A DNA stretch of 64,000 nucleotides, taken from an uncultured Lachnospiraceae bacterium. GTDB taxonomy: Bacteria; Bacillota; Clostridia; Lachnospirales; Lachnospiraceae. Numbering within the stretch: the first letter of the stretch is position 1; each line of letters starts with the position of its first letter. The translations under genes were made by a program, and so were the position numbers. The notes under the pieces were generated by a model, which made no database searches, had not been told where the DNA came from, and was given only the letters and a program-made list of their open reading frames with translations. This document shows, piece after piece, positions 25,684 to 33,176 of this stretch. Location of the stretch: positions 62,001 through 126,000 of the forward strand of contig CALWIA010000027.1 of assembly GCA_944380605.1 (NCBI GenBank), given 5' to 3'.

Positions 25684-26073
25684 ATGGCCAACGCGGTATG
25701 TATGGGAGCCATGTGCGCCTGCAGCTTCGGCATGACGCCATCGGCGCTGGTGGTGACGCCGGAAAACCGGGTGATGCTTGGGTCTATGCCCATGGCCACT
25801 ATTATGGACTATGTGCCCATGAAGAACATCATGCCCTTCGGCATGTGCTCTTCGCTGGCCAATCCCCAGGTGGCTGCGGCGACGGCTGCGGCGCTGGGGG
25901 TGCTGACCCCCATGCCCTGCGTGCCGGTGACCCCGGCTCCCTGGACGCCGGGATCGCCTCTGGTGCTGGTGGGGAATAAGCCGGCGCTTAACAGCAGCAG
26001 CAAGCTGATGTGCGCCTGGGGCGGAGTGATCCAGATCACCAGTCCCGGAGCGCTGACGGTGCAGGTGCCGTAG
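25684..26073 (+). CDS. PAAR-like spike tip, DUF4280 family
   Basis: This 129-residue protein has the DUF4280 features: NAVCMGAMCACSFGMTPS near the N-terminus, a run of short strands with repeated Met/Cys, AAALGVLTPMPCVPVTPAPWTPG in the middle, and LNSSSKLMCAWGGVIQITSPG at the end. DUF4280 proteins are PAAR-like tips that sharpen the gp5/VgrG spike and can carry effectors. Clustered Cys residues could bind a metal as in PAAR. No toxin domain is fused. The ATG at 25684 follows GGAGAGGAGTAAACC. Its separation from the spike gene by 18 kb, next to a cargo/chaperone pair, suggests a cargo-linked tip. Confidence 0.88.
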   Translation: MANAVCMGAMCACSFGMTPSALVVTPENRVMLGSMPMATIMDYVPMKNIMPFGMCSSLANPQVAAATAAALGVLTPMPCVPVTPAPWTPGSPLVLVGNKPALNSSSKLMCAWGGVIQITSPGALTVQVP

Positions 26074-26118
26074 CAGGGGAAGCGGCGCCGGAAGAGATTG
26101 ACGAGGGAAGGAAACGTT

Positions 26119-27816
26119 ATGAAGCTGAGATTTGGGCTGAGGGCCCGGTTTATTGTGATTTTCCTGCTGTTTTCCATTCTGATTTCCGCGGTGGCCGGAT
26201 ATATCACCCGGAAAAAGTACGAGGAAACCATATGGAACCAGTACCAGGAATCGGCTATAGAGATTGCCGGTTTGGCGGCGTCCTGCATCGATGGAGACAA
26301 GTTTGAGCAGTACGCGGCCACGCTGGAAAAAGACGATGCCTACCAGGCGACCCAGGATATGCTCAACCGGATCCGCCGCAGCACGGATGTGGAATACCTG
26401 TACGCACTGCAGGTGATTTCCGACAGTGAGACCATCTATGTATTCGATACCTGGACGGACGAGACGCCGGCGGAGGACATCGGGCAGCTGGGCGGAAGGG
26501 AAGCCTACAATCCGGACTATACAGGCATCGCCGACGCCTTGGAGACCGGCCAGGTCAACTCGGAGTTTGAAGTGACGGAGATTACCCAGTTCGGTTACAA
26601 TGCCAGCATTTACGCGCCGGTGATTAACAGCAGCGGCGAGGCGGTAGGCGTAGTGGGCGTGGACATGGCCATGAATGACATCCGGACGGCGTCAGCGAAA
26701 GCGGTGCGGGACTTGCTTTCCTTTATGGTGCTGATTATTGCCGTCTGCTTTCTGCTGCTGCTTCTGGTGGTGCAGAATGAGTTTATTACGCCGGTGCGGG
26801 TGCTGAAATCCTGCGTACAGGAAATGGCCGACGGCAGACTGGGTGTACAGGCGCCGGTGCGGGGAAATAACGAAATTTCGGAGATCTCCACGATTTTCAA
26901 TCAGATGTCTTTTAATATCAGCAGTCATATGCGGGAGATCACGGACCTGAATGATGGCTATCACAAATTCGTGCCGCTGGAAATTTTCAAGATCCTGCAG
27001 AAACAGGAGGTTTCCCAGATCCGTCTGGGAGATTACCGGGAAACGGTGCTCAGCGTCATGAGCATGCAGATCAATGACTTTGAGCATGTGACCGGGCACA
27101 TGGCTCCTATGGAGCTGTTCGCGTTTATCAACCGCATTTACCGGGAGGCAGTTCCGGACGTACAGAGCCGGGGCGGCGTAATCGGCGAATACTACGGCGG
27201 AGGCTTTACGGCCTTTTATCAGAACGGATGCCGGCAGGTGCTGGACAGCGCCATCGTCATATGCCAGCGTTTTCATGAGGTCCGCCGGAAGCTGGAACAG
27301 GAAGGCGGTGTGATGCCGTATCTGGGCTTCGGCATCAGCTTCGGACCGGTGATGCTGGGCATCGTGGGCGACAAGGACCGTCTGTCCGCTTCCATGCTGT
27401 CGGAACAGATTACGGCGGCGGAGCATCTGAAGCGGGCGGCCTGGAAATACCGGGCGTCCATTCTGATTACCGGCACCGCGGCAGCTCAGATTCCGGAGTT
27501 TGAAACCCGCTACTCCAGCCGGCTTATCGGTCTTTTGCATCTGCGGACTTCGGACCGGGCGGAAAAGATCTACGACGTGTACGATGGAGACGCCATGGAA
27601 GACCGGGAGCGGAAAGATCTGACAAAAGAAAAGTTTGAGGAGGGCGTCCGGAGATTTCTGGCCCGGGAGTTTTATGAGGCCAGGCTCTGCTTTATCGAAG
27701 TGCTGAAGCTGTATCGGTTTGACTACGCGGCCAGGGAATATCTGTACCTGTGCAACTCTTTCTATCAGAATGAAGAAGGGGCCAGAGAGGCGGATGTCTA
27801 CGTGGAAGAGTGCTGA
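26119..27816 (+). CDS. Membrane sensor with Cache-like domain, HAMP and inactive-looking class III cyclase domain
   Basis: From ATG 26119 (behind AGGGAAGG; a TTG at 26098 is a weaker option) the protein has 565 residues. It has TM1 (about 10-28), an extracytoplasmic Cache-like domain (about 30-190), TM2 (about 195-217), HAMP (to about 270), a class III nucleotide-cyclase-like domain (about 290-480) and a short helical, TPR-like tail. In the cyclase-like part the usual first metal Asp (FxDI pattern) reads Gln in VMSMQINDF, and the second (IGD pattern) reads Gly in EYYGGGFTAF. Loss of both metal ligands argues against cyclase activity, leaving a nucleotide-binding or purely regulatory role. It starts 45 bp after the PAAR-like gene on the same strand, so co-transcription with the CIS is likely. 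A sensory input to CIS firing or assembly is inferred. Confidence 0.82.
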   Translation: MKLRFGLRARFIVIFLLFSILISAVAGYITRKKYEETIWNQYQESAIEIAGLAASCIDGDKFEQYAATLEKDDAYQATQDMLNRIRRSTDVEYLYALQVISDSETIYVFDTWTDETPAEDIGQLGGREAYNPDYTGIADALETGQVNSEFEVTEITQFGYNASIYAPVINSSGEAVGVVGVDMAMNDIRTASAKAVRDLLSFMVLIIAVCFLLLLLVVQNEFITPVRVLKSCVQEMADGRLGVQAPVRGNNEISEISTIFNQMSFNISSHMREITDLNDGYHKFVPLEIFKILQKQEVSQIRLGDYRETVLSVMSMQINDFEHVTGHMAPMELFAFINRIYREAVPDVQSRGGVIGEYYGGGFTAFYQNGCRQVLDSAIVICQRFHEVRRKLEQEGGVMPYLGFGISFGPVMLGIVGDKDRLSASMLSEQITAAEHLKRAAWKYRASILITGTAAAQIPEFETRYSSRLIGLLHLRTSDRAEKIYDVYDGDAMEDRERKDLTKEKFEEGVRRFLAREFYEARLCFIEVLKLYRFDYAAREYLYLCNSFYQNEEGAREADVYVEEC

Positions 27817-27846
27817 GAAGGCGGGGGAAACGAAAGGAATGCGGAC

Positions 27847-28755
27847 ATGGATACAACGGATTTTAAGCTGATTACACTGGAAGACGCCGCGCGGATGCGG
27901 CAGTATGACGAGGATATGGCCATCAGCGACATGGAGTTTACCCAGCTGTATGCGTGGCAGGACCGGTTTCAGAACCGGTATAAGATTATTAACGGCTACT
28001 TTTGTACCATTTTTACCAGAGATGATGGAGTGCCGGCCTGCTACGCGCCCATTGGGGTATATGAGAAAGAAAGCTACAATGAAACGCTGCTGATTCTGAA
28101 ACGGGAGATGGACCGGCTGGGCGCTCCGTTTCACTTTGACTTTGTGCCGGAGAACTGGATTCCCCGGTTCGGAAGCCTGCCGGGATTTCACGTTTCCTTA
28201 AGCTGTGACGACGATTTCAGCGACTACATCTATAAGGCGGAAGATTTTTTGTGTCTGACCGGCCGGGTCAATGAGCACAAACGGTATCTGGTCAATTATT
28301 TTAAAAAGCATTACACATATGAGTACAGGAGCCTGACGGCGGAGAACCGGCAGGACGCCATGAAGGTGATGGAGAACTGGTGTGAAGGAAGAGACTGCAG
28401 CCGGTGCTACTGGGGCTGCGAGAAAAAGGCCATCACCCGGGTGCTGGAAGGCTGGGACATGCTTTCCTGCCGGGGAGCGGTGATCTATGTGGACGGAGAG
28501 CCCAGCGCCTTTATGGTGGGAGAGCAGATCCGCCAGGATATGGTGGTATCCCATTTCCAGAAGGCGGACAAGCGCATCAAGGGCCTGTACGCGTTTATCA
28601 GCCATGAATTCTATATTCGGGAATATCCCGGAATCACATATATCAATCTTCAGGAGGATATGGGCATTCCGGCGCTGCGGGAATCCAAGCAGTCCTACCG
28701 GCCCTGCCATATGCTCCGGAAATATATTGTTACGCTGAACGAAAGGCAGGGATGA
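27847..28755 (+). CDS. DUF2156 family protein (GNAT-like, phosphatidylglycerol lysyltransferase C-terminal type)
   Basis: This 302-residue protein resembles DUF2156/LPG-synthase C-terminal domains: it begins FKLITLEDAARMRQY and has FSDYIYKAEDFLCLTGRVNEHKRYLVNYFKKHY, later a segment IYVDGEPSAFMVGE typical of a GNAT acetyl-CoA/aminoacyl fold, and YINLQEDMGIPALRESKQSY near the end. Family members with known activity transfer an aminoacyl or acyl group to a lipid or peptide; the substrate here cannot be read from sequence. No membrane segments are present, so this is the soluble catalytic half only. It lies between the sensor gene and the MFS fusion gene, with 30 and 3 bp gaps. Confidence 0.85.
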   Translation: MDTTDFKLITLEDAARMRQYDEDMAISDMEFTQLYAWQDRFQNRYKIINGYFCTIFTRDDGVPACYAPIGVYEKESYNETLLILKREMDRLGAPFHFDFVPENWIPRFGSLPGFHVSLSCDDDFSDYIYKAEDFLCLTGRVNEHKRYLVNYFKKHYTYEYRSLTAENRQDAMKVMENWCEGRDCSRCYWGCEKKAITRVLEGWDMLSCRGAVIYVDGEPSAFMVGEQIRQDMVVSHFQKADKRIKGLYAFISHEFYIREYPGITYINLQEDMGIPALRESKQSYRPCHMLRKYIVTLNERQG

Positions 28756-28758
28756 GAG

Positions 28759-31700
28759 GTGGCAGGAAAAACGAAGACAAAGAAACCGAAGACGAGGGCG
28801 CAGATCTGGAAGCGGATTGTGGTGCTGGCGGCTGTGTGGGTGATCTGCCTGGCATTTGCCGGAATCAACCGCAGCTATCTGCAGGAAGGACCGCTGAGCC
28901 GGTTCTTCCCGCTGGACTATCCGTCGGAGAGCACGGTGGGAAACGACGGCAGCGTCTATGTGATCGACCAGTCCAAGCAGCGGGTCAGCGCGTTTACGCA
29001 GGACGGGCGGTACCGGTATCAGATTTATGGAGGCAGCCGCAGCGAAAGCGCGTTTTATTCGGCGGAAGATGTCAAAACCGATGAGGCGGGCAACCTGTAC
29101 GTGGCGGATACCATGCTGGCTATAGACGGCTCCGCCATCGAGAGGGAACGGATCCTGAAATTCGGACCGGATGGGAAATATTTGTCTACGGTGTTTGATA
29201 TGGCCTATGAAGGCGACGACCGGCCCATCACCGTGGGGAAAATTCAGGGAATGACCTATGCGGATGGACATCTGCGGTTTGTATTCGCGGAAACGGGCAA
29301 ACTGTCTCTGATGCAGGTGAGCACCTCCGGCGGTGAGGCGGAAACCGTAAAAGAGATTGCCTGTGATACTCAGTATCTGATTTCTTACGCCATTGGAGGT
29401 CAGGACCAGATTTACGCGGTGACCAAAATGGCGGATATCCTGCGAATCGAGGACGACGGGACGGAAATTGCGGTCTATGAGGGCGAGGCCCACGACACCG
29501 ACGAATTTTTCAGCATTCCGTGGCGGATCACGGCGGACAGTCGGGGATATCTGTATTTTTCAGATATCGGCCTGCGCCGGATCGGATATGTGGCGCCGGA
29601 CGGACAGACCGGCGTGGCCATTGAGCGGATGGATCTGGAGGAACTGGGAAACAACCGGATTTTCTACAGCCTGGACGTGTCTTTTGACGACCGCCTGACC
29701 ACCATTGCCGATGTGGATGTGTATGTAAAGGTTCCGGCAGATGGAGGGGAAACGGTGCTGTATGGAAGCGGGGATGGACGTACCCCCATTCTGTATTCCT
29801 CTCAGTATGTAGGATTCCGTTTGTTGGTGTGGGCTGCAGCTGCGGTGGGCCTTCTGGCCCTTCTTGGATGCCTGTATTGGTTCGGCCGCCTGCGCATTCG
29901 GTTCGCTTTTACGGAAATGGCCAGAAACAATCTGCTGATCGTGACAGTAGCGGTGATCATTGCCGGGGTCTGCATTTCCAGCATCATGGGACAGATGCAG
30001 GATCAGTACGCGGCGCAGGTCATGAACAACATGAGCAGTGTGGCGGAGTTGGCCTGCCGTTCTCTGGACGCGGAGGATGTGGAGCAGATCAACACGCCCA
30101 GAGATTATACCAGCGATGCCTATGCCCGGGTCAAGGCAGATATACAGGCGAATTTCAACAGCATCAGCGGATGGAACGAGGGTTTGTACTGTGTGCTGAA
30201 CCGGGTGACGGAAAACAAGACCATTTACTCCTGCCTGTATCTGGAAGATACGGTGGGATCGGTGTATCCGCTGGATTACGACTATTACGAATCGGATGTA
30301 TACCGTTCGATTTCTGATTCTGGATACGGTTCCGAGTATCAGGAACTGTACGAGACGGGACAGCAGATCCGATTCGACCGGATTGAAAATGTGGACGGCA
30401 TCTGGACCTATGTGCTTTCCCCGGTATTCAACGATCAGGGAGAAGTGGTGGCGGCTATGGAAGTGGGTACCAACCTGTACGCGTTCCAGGAGTCCAATAC
30501 CGCCATGCTGCGGGAGATGGTGTTCAGCATCGTATCCATTATTGCCATTATCATCCTGCTGTTTACGGAAGTGACCTTCCTGTGGTACCATCGGGCGGCC
30601 AGACAAAAGGCCATTGACGAGGCCGCGGATCCGGACCGGAAGAGGCGGGAACTGGCGGTTTACCTGATCCGGCCTATGATTTTCGTGATTTTTGCCGCGG
30701 ACTGCATGGCGACGGCGTTCCTGCCGATGATGGCCAGTGAGCTGGCGGTGCCGGTGGGCGGCATTTCCCAGGAAATGATGAGCGCGATCCCCATATCGAC
30801 GGAAGTGTTTGTAACGGCGGTCTTTTCCTTCCTGGGCGGCTTCCTGATTGAGAAATACGGCTTCCGGCCGGTGCTGCTGACGGGCAGCATCTTGTTTACG
30901 ACAGGACTGTTCCTGGCGGGATTTTCCGATACGGTATTCTTCTTTATCGGCGCGAAGGCCGTGATCGGCGTGGGCATGGGCCTGCTGCTGGTGGGCATCA
31001 ATTCCCTGGCCGCGTCGTATCCGGAAAAGGAAAGCGCGGAAGGATTTTCCTTCTACAATGCCGGTTCCCAGGCGGGAGCGACGGTCAGCACCACCATCGG
31101 TTCTCTGCTGGTGGCCGCGCTGGGCGGCTATGCCCGTGTCTATTTCGCGGCGGCGGCGGTTTCCGTGATTTCTCTGGTGATGATGATTACGCTGCTGAGA
31201 AAGGATACCATATATCCCCATAAGGAGGCTGGCCCCCGGGAAGAAAGGGGAAAGATGAATCTGTTCCAGTTCCTCTTTAAGAAGGAATTGCTGATCTTTT
31301 TCCTGTGCGCCATGGTGCCCTATATCCTGTGCGGCTACTTCCTCAACTATTTTCTGCCGCTGTTTGCCGACGCCCAGGGAATGTCGGAAACCACCATCGG
31401 CCAGCTGTTTTTGATCAACGGCATCTGCGTGATTTATCTGGGACCGTCCCTGACGGCCTTCGTCACCGGAAAGCTGAAGAGCAAGTGGTCCGTGGCACTG
31501 GCGGGAGGCATTTACGCGGCGACGCTGATTTTGTTCTACATATTTACTGGAAACGGCATGGTAGCGGCCGCGGCGCTGCTGTTCGGCATCGCCGACAGTT
31601 TCGGATTCTCTGCGCTGTCGCTGTATTTTTCCGGCCTGGACGCGGTCAAAACCTTTGGCAGCAGCAAGGCCATGGGCGTCTACAGCACCTTTGACAACGT

Positions 31701-31851
31701 ATCACAAACTCTGGGCCCCTTCGTTTTCAGCGCGGTGTATGTGCTGGGCGTACGCAGAGGCATCCTGCTTCTGGCGGCGGTCTATCTGGTGCTGTTGGCC
31801 CTGTACTCCCTGTTTGGCAGGAAAAACGCCGCGGAATCAGCAGGCGCCTGA
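28759..31851 (+). CDS. Beta-propeller / Cache-like sensor fused to an MFS transporter
   Basis: This 1030-residue protein starts at GTG 28759, three bases after the DUF2156 stop. Order: TM1 (about residues 15-33), an extracytoplasmic NHL/SMP-30-like propeller (about 45-340; repeats such as GNDGSVYVIDQSKQRV, DEAGNLYVADTM), TM2 (about 355-375), TM3 (about 393-412), a Cache-like extracytoplasmic domain (about 415-580), TM4 and then a full MFS transporter (about 640-1025). Its Cache-like start (VAELACRSLDAEDVEQI) resembles that of the pseudo-cyclase two genes upstream (IAGLAASCIDGDKFEQY), so the two proteins may sense related ligands. Fusion of two sensor modules to a permease is unusual. The substrate is unknown. 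The last 15 bp overlap the convergent lacI gene. Confidence 0.85.
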   Translation: MAGKTKTKKPKTRAQIWKRIVVLAAVWVICLAFAGINRSYLQEGPLSRFFPLDYPSESTVGNDGSVYVIDQSKQRVSAFTQDGRYRYQIYGGSRSESAFYSAEDVKTDEAGNLYVADTMLAIDGSAIERERILKFGPDGKYLSTVFDMAYEGDDRPITVGKIQGMTYADGHLRFVFAETGKLSLMQVSTSGGEAETVKEIACDTQYLISYAIGGQDQIYAVTKMADILRIEDDGTEIAVYEGEAHDTDEFFSIPWRITADSRGYLYFSDIGLRRIGYVAPDGQTGVAIERMDLEELGNNRIFYSLDVSFDDRLTTIADVDVYVKVPADGGETVLYGSGDGRTPILYSSQYVGFRLLVWAAAAVGLLALLGCLYWFGRLRIRFAFTEMARNNLLIVTVAVIIAGVCISSIMGQMQDQYAAQVMNNMSSVAELACRSLDAEDVEQINTPRDYTSDAYARVKADIQANFNSISGWNEGLYCVLNRVTENKTIYSCLYLEDTVGSVYPLDYDYYESDVYRSISDSGYGSEYQELYETGQQIRFDRIENVDGIWTYVLSPVFNDQGEVVAAMEVGTNLYAFQESNTAMLREMVFSIVSIIAIIILLFTEVTFLWYHRAARQKAIDEAADPDRKRRELAVYLIRPMIFVIFAADCMATAFLPMMASELAVPVGGISQEMMSAIPISTEVFVTAVFSFLGGFLIEKYGFRPVLLTGSILFTTGLFLAGFSDTVFFFIGAKAVIGVGMGLLLVGINSLAASYPEKESAEGFSFYNAGSQAGATVSTTIGSLLVAALGGYARVYFAAAAVSVISLVMMITLLRKDTIYPHKEAGPREERGKMNLFQFLFKKELLIFFLCAMVPYILCGYFLNYFLPLFADAQGMSETTIGQLFLINGICVIYLGPSLTAFVTGKLKSKWSVALAGGIYAATLILFYIFTGNGMVAAAALLFGIADSFGFSALSLYFSGLDAVKTFGSSKAMGVYSTFDNVSQTLGPFVFSAVYVLGVRRGILLLAAVYLVLLALYSLFGRKNAAESAGA

Positions 31852-32856
31852 CCGCAGGTCTTTGATGGAATCCCGCTCTGCCAGCTCCACATCCAGTATT
31901 TGAGTCTCGCTGGGGCTGGCAGGATCTTTGATATGGCGGAGAAGAATGTCGCAGGTCTTCTCCGCTTTTTTTTGTATATCCTGCCGGACGGTGGTCAGGC
32001 CCGGAATCAGGGCCCGGCCGAGAGGCAGGTCGTCAAAACCGGCAATGGAGAGATCGTCAGGAATCCGGATGTTCAGCCGGCCGGCGGCTTTGTAAAACTG
32101 CCAGGCGATGTGGTCGGAGCTGACGAAGAGGCCGGTGGGACGAAGCGCGGAGGGAGCCAGCAGATCCTTCAGGATTTCTTCGGCGGAACGTTCGGAAATG
32201 CTGCAGACGCAGTTCTGCGGCAGGATGGCGCCCTGTTTTGCCAGTGTGTCAGCAAATCCCTGCAGCCGCTGGGCGATGACGCCGGGTTTGCCGGACAGAG
32301 GGCCGCAGAAGGCCAGGTTCCGATGTCCCAGATCCAGAAAGGCCCGGGCGGCCAGACAGCCGCCTTTGTAGTCGTCGATGCCTACGTTGCTTACCTGACG
32401 CAGGCTGCTGTAACTGTCGGTAAAGACCAGAGGAATGGGATTGTCCTGGCGGATCTGGCGGATCTCATCGTCAAACAGTCCCAGAAAAACCGCTCCTTCC
32501 GCGCTCCAGGAGCGCAGGCGGAAGGTGATGTCTGAAAAGTCCCGGACAAAATGCACCATGATGTAATATCCGCAGCTTTGAAGCACCTGAACAACGCTTC
32601 CGAGAAAGGCGGAGGTATAGGGGTCCAGCAGGGGGTTGCCATCCGGCGTGTCCCGCATCAGAATCGCGATAATTCTGGAAGAGCGGGCCGCCAGGCTTCT
32701 GGCGGAGGAGTTGGGGATGTAGCCCATCTCTTCGGCAATGGACCGGATACGGGCGGCGGTCGGACCGGACACCCGGCTGCCGTCTCCATTTAACGCGCGG
32801 GAAACCGTCATCATGCTGACGCCGGCTTTTGCGGCGATGTCTTTTAATGTTACCAT
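31837..32856 (-). CDS. LacI-family transcriptional regulator
   Basis: This 339-residue repressor has the N-terminal LacI helix-turn-helix (TLKDIAAKAGVSMMTVSRAL, residues 3-22) with a hinge region, then the type I periplasmic-binding-like effector domain (IIAILMRDTPDGNPLLDPYT, FDDEIRQIRQDNPIPLVFTD). I chose ATG at 32854-32856 because the HTH starts two residues later and AGGAGG lies 7 bases upstream; the frame stays open further upstream but those residues (FLRFFSYFC...) do not resemble a LacI protein. It is divergent from the sugar ABC operon and two matching palindromes flank the promoters. It therefore very likely represses both that operon and itself. The inducing sugar is unknown, probably an alpha-glucoside or xyloside given the GH31 gene. 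Confidence 0.95.
   Translation of the reverse strand: MVTLKDIAAKAGVSMMTVSRALNGDGSRVSGPTAARIRSIAEEMGYIPNSSARSLAARSSRIIAILMRDTPDGNPLLDPYTSAFLGSVVQVLQSCGYYIMVHFVRDFSDITFRLRSWSAEGAVFLGLFDDEIRQIRQDNPIPLVFTDSYSSLRQVSNVGIDDYKGGCLAARAFLDLGHRNLAFCGPLSGKPGVIAQRLQGFADTLAKQGAILPQNCVCSISERSAEEILKDLLAPSALRPTGLFVSSDHIAWQFYKAAGRLNIRIPDDLSIAGFDDLPLGRALIPGLTTVRQDIQKKAEKTCDILLRHIKDPASPSETQILDVELAERDSIKDLRSGAC
31936..31973 (+). terminator. Rho-independent terminator for the upstream operon, inside lacI
   Basis: The + strand carries GCGGAGAAGA (31936-31945), a 10-nt loop, then the perfect complement TCTTCTCCGC (31956-31965) followed by eight T (31966-31973). It is placed 85 bp after the stop of the sensor-MFS gene and reads in the same direction. 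On the other strand the same bases encode part of the LacI protein (KKAEKTCDILLRHI). Confidence 0.9.
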
Positions 32857-32895
32857 ACAGGTTCCTCCTTGTTGCTTTATATAGGATAGAATGAA

Positions 32896-32907
32896 TTTAG
32901 CGCTATC
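32896..32907. promoter_or_regulatory. LacI operator at the lacI promoter (imperfect)
   Basis: TTTAGCGCTATC matches the perfect palindrome GTTAGCGCTAAC at 33084-33095 at 10 of 12 bases, with the central TTAGCGCTA intact. It lies between the lacI promoter and its start codon, so it can mediate autorepression. Confidence 0.78.
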
Positions 32908-32925
32908 ATGAAAATCTATGTTAAT

Positions 32926-32954
32926 AGTATACTTCAGAATTTGCCCAAAGCCAA
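32926..32954 (-). promoter_or_regulatory. Predicted sigma-A promoter of lacI
   Basis: On the minus strand TTGGCT (-35, plus-strand 32949-32954) and TATACT (-10, plus-strand 32926-32931) are separated by exactly 17 bases and point toward the lacI start. The operator-like palindrome sits 18 bp downstream of the -10 box. Confidence 0.65.
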
Positions 32955-33044
32955 TACAGGAACGTACAGAATAAAAAAAATATGTGCAGTATGCACAAAA
33001 CAAACTGGTGAAAACGCAGAAATACGAGAAAAAACGCAGAAACA

Positions 33045-33073
33045 TTGACAGAAGACCGGAAACGTGGTATTTT
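33045..33073 (+). promoter_or_regulatory. Predicted sigma-A promoter of the sugar ABC/GH31 operon
   Basis: A perfect TTGACA (33045-33050) and TATTTT (33068-33073) are 17 bases apart. The perfect LacI palindrome begins 10 bases after the -10 box, over the expected transcription start, the classic place for steric repression. Confidence 0.75.
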
Positions 33074-33083
33074 GTGAAAAAAA

Positions 33084-33095
33084 GTTAGCGCTAAC
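33084..33095. promoter_or_regulatory. LacI operator, perfect palindrome
   Basis: GTTAGCGCTAAC is a perfect 12-bp palindrome with the central CG typical of LacI-family operators. It covers about +5 to +16 relative to the promoter at 33045-33073. Confidence 0.85.
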
Positions 33096-33176
33096 ACAAG
33101 CAAACAGCACGGAGGACAGACAAGGGACTGAGAAGGGAGACGCAAAAACCATAGATTTCAGGCGGAGGTGTATAAA

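Noticed and set aside
1..26073. Reading the tail-like genes as a prophage.
   Set aside because: No integrase, terminase, capsid, portal, holin or lysin gene is seen, and the set includes Afp/PVC-specific proteins (LysM hub, DUF4255, AAA+ ATPase).
1..26073. Reading the locus as a type VI secretion system.
   Set aside because: No TssJ/L/M membrane complex or ClpV-like ATPase; the hub is LysM-linked and the cap is DUF4255, which point to Afp/PVC-type CIS.
32857..33045. Extra 63 codons upstream of the lacI ATG.
   Set aside because: They encode no LacI-like sequence, contain the promoter and operator, and the AGGAGG sits before the inner ATG.
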